A model generated the notes under the pieces. That model did not search any database, had not been told where the DNA came from, and saw only the letters and a program-made list of their open reading frames with translations. The position numbers were made by a program, and so were the translations under genes. A DNA stretch of 41,577 bases, from assembly GCA_018061685.1 (NCBI GenBank), contig JAGOTR010000001.1, forward strand, positions 1-41,577, given 5' to 3'. This document shows, piece by piece, positions 40,487 through 41,577 of the stretch (position 1 is its first letter; every line of letters starts with the position of its first letter). The DNA is from Candidatus Magasanikiibacteriota bacterium. GTDB lineage: Bacteria; Patescibacteriota; Patescibacteriia; Magasanikbacterales; UBA922.

Positions 40487-41577
40487 ATGTCTTTTACCCT
40501 CCTCTCAAAATCCACCGAATGCGCTGCCCGTCGTGGCACCATTCATACCCCACATGGTGATATTCAAACGCCCATTTTTATGCCCGTAGGCACACAGGCA
40601 ACCGTCAAAACACTTGATACTCAAGATTTAGAAAAAAGTAACGCGCAAATAATTTTAGGAAATACCTACCACCTCCACCTTCGCCCAGGAGAAAATGTGA
40701 TTGCAGAATTTGGCGGACTCCATACATTTATGGGGTGGAATAAACCCATTTTGACAGACAGTGGCGGGTTTCAAGTATTTTCTTTGGGCGCGCAAAAAGA
40801 AGCAAAAGAAAGTAACGATGGAAATCACAATCAAGAAAAATTGGTAAAAATCGACGACGAGGGAGTAGACTTTCGGAGTTACATTGACGGATCACTCCAC
40901 CGATTTACGCCAGAAATTGCCATAGACATTCAACACAAAATCGGTGCTGATATTATTATGGCGTTTGACGAATGCACACCCGATTCAGCCTCGGCAGAGT
41001 ATGCACAAAAAGCGCTTGAGCGTACTCATGCGTGGGCAAAACGATGCGTCCATTATCATAAAAAACAACACTCAAAACAATTATTATTTGGTATTATTCA
41101 AGGTGGTACGCATAAAGAATTGCGAGAGGAATCTGCCCGTGCCATTACCTCACTTGATTTTGATGGCATTGCGATTGGTGGAGAATCAATTGGCTACAAC
41201 ATGGCGGCAACCAAAGATATTTTAGACTGGGTTATGCCGTACATCCCAGAAAACAAACCTCGATATACTATGGGCGTGGGTCTCTCCCCGTTAGATTTAT
41301 TTGCCGTGGTTGAACAAGGCGTTGATATGTTTGATTGTGTTTCTCCTACCCGATTAGCAAGAAACGGCACGCTCTATATTTGTCCTGAACAAAAACAAAA
41401 ATTAGGTGCAAAAAAACTGCAACTAACTATTACAAATGCACAATTTGCAACAGACAAAAATCCGATCGACGCAGATTGTTCCTGCTTTACCTGCACCCAC
41501 CACTCTCGTGCCTACCTGCACCATCTGTTTAAAGCAGAAGAACTCTTGGCCTACCGTCTCGCCACCATTCACAACGT
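40487..41577 (+). CDS. tgt: Queuine tRNA-ribosyltransferase (3' end outside window)
   Basis: The first 363 codons are visible. Tgt swaps G34 for queuine or preQ1 in tRNAs with GUN anticodons. The start MSFTLLSKSTECAARRGTIH, TDSGGFQVFSLG (proton-acceptor Asp), GGES, and RYTMGVGLSPLDLFAVVEQG with the nucleophile Asp in DMFDCVSPTRLARNG are present. The zinc site CSCFTC plus a downstream His is also visible. Only the last residues are missing. Divergent from the PDZ gene; TATATT at 40478 may be its -10. Confidence 0.96.
   Translation, partial: MSFTLLSKSTECAARRGTIHTPHGDIQTPIFMPVGTQATVKTLDTQDLEKSNAQIILGNTYHLHLRPGENVIAEFGGLHTFMGWNKPILTDSGGFQVFSLGAQKEAKESNDGNHNQEKLVKIDDEGVDFRSYIDGSLHRFTPEIAIDIQHKIGADIIMAFDECTPDSASAEYAQKALERTHAWAKRCVHYHKKQHSKQLLFGIIQGGTHKELREESARAITSLDFDGIAIGGESIGYNMAATKDILDWVMPYIPENKPRYTMGVGLSPLDLFAVVEQGVDMFDCVSPTRLARNGTLYICPEQKQKLGAKKLQLTITNAQFATDKNPIDADCSCFTCTHHSRAYLHHLFKAEELLAYRLATIHN

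Overview
The window looks like a chromosome segment of a Patescibacteria (Candidate Phyla Radiation) bacterium, probably of the Parcubacteria type. The signs are: a long str/S10/spc ribosomal cluster with no uL30 (rpmD) gene between uS5 and uL15; a 16S rRNA whose 530-loop departs from the usual 515F primer site; small zinc-type ribosomal proteins (uS14 type Z, bL28, bL33); AT-rich genes that mostly lack Shine-Dalgarno sequences; and many GC-rich palindromic repeats between genes. UGA is a stop codon (not code 25). The phylum call is an inference from these features; no tree was made.

Layout. 1-2.6 kb: the end of an ABC-F ATPase gene, an anchored Cys-rich protein and a methyltransferase. 2.6-18.8 kb, all on the minus strand: tuf, rpsJ, [own promoter] rplC-D-W-B, rpsS, rplV, rpsC, rplP, rpmC, rpsQ, rplN-X-E, rpsZ, rpsH, rplF, rplR, rpsE, rplO, secY, adk, map, ruvX, recO, rpmG and tRNA-Trp. 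19-22 kb: an acidic conserved protein and a stand-alone 16S rRNA gene with its own promoter, long leader and terminator; no 23S or 5S follows. 22-27 kb: trmD, a membrane protein, then rpsL-rpsG-fusA behind a strong promoter. 27-38 kb: a mosaic of ordinary AT-rich genes (M50 protease, rpmB, four-helix protein, tRNA-Pro, ndk, UvrD-like helicase, C39-like protease) interleaved with visibly GC-richer short genes that have strong Shine-Dalgarno sequences. 38-41.6 kb: a PDZ/HExxH protein with a small partner, and the start of tgt.

The most interesting part is the 27-38 kb mosaic. Three of the GC-rich units have the plan of a classical amino-acid attenuator: promoter (clear for Thr and Gln, weaker for Phe), a 15-21 codon leader peptide carrying a run of one amino acid (Thr x7, Gln x3, Phe x5), a segment at the leader's stop codon that can pair with the first arm of a following intrinsic terminator, the terminator, then a small gene with a strong Shine-Dalgarno site. 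The Gln and Phe units share the antiterminator sequence GGTGAGTT, which suggests a repeated cassette. The controlled genes encode small proteins (47, 64, 68 and 80 aa) that I do not recognise. If real, this is a set of starvation-sensing attenuators in a reduced genome, driving unknown small proteins instead of biosynthetic operons.

Other structured RNA candidates are a pseudoknot-like leader before rplB, a long hairpin leader before rplC, and hairpins between rpsH/rplF and tuf/rpsJ, all plausible sites for ribosomal-protein feedback. All functional statements rest on reading the sequence; no database search or folding program was run.
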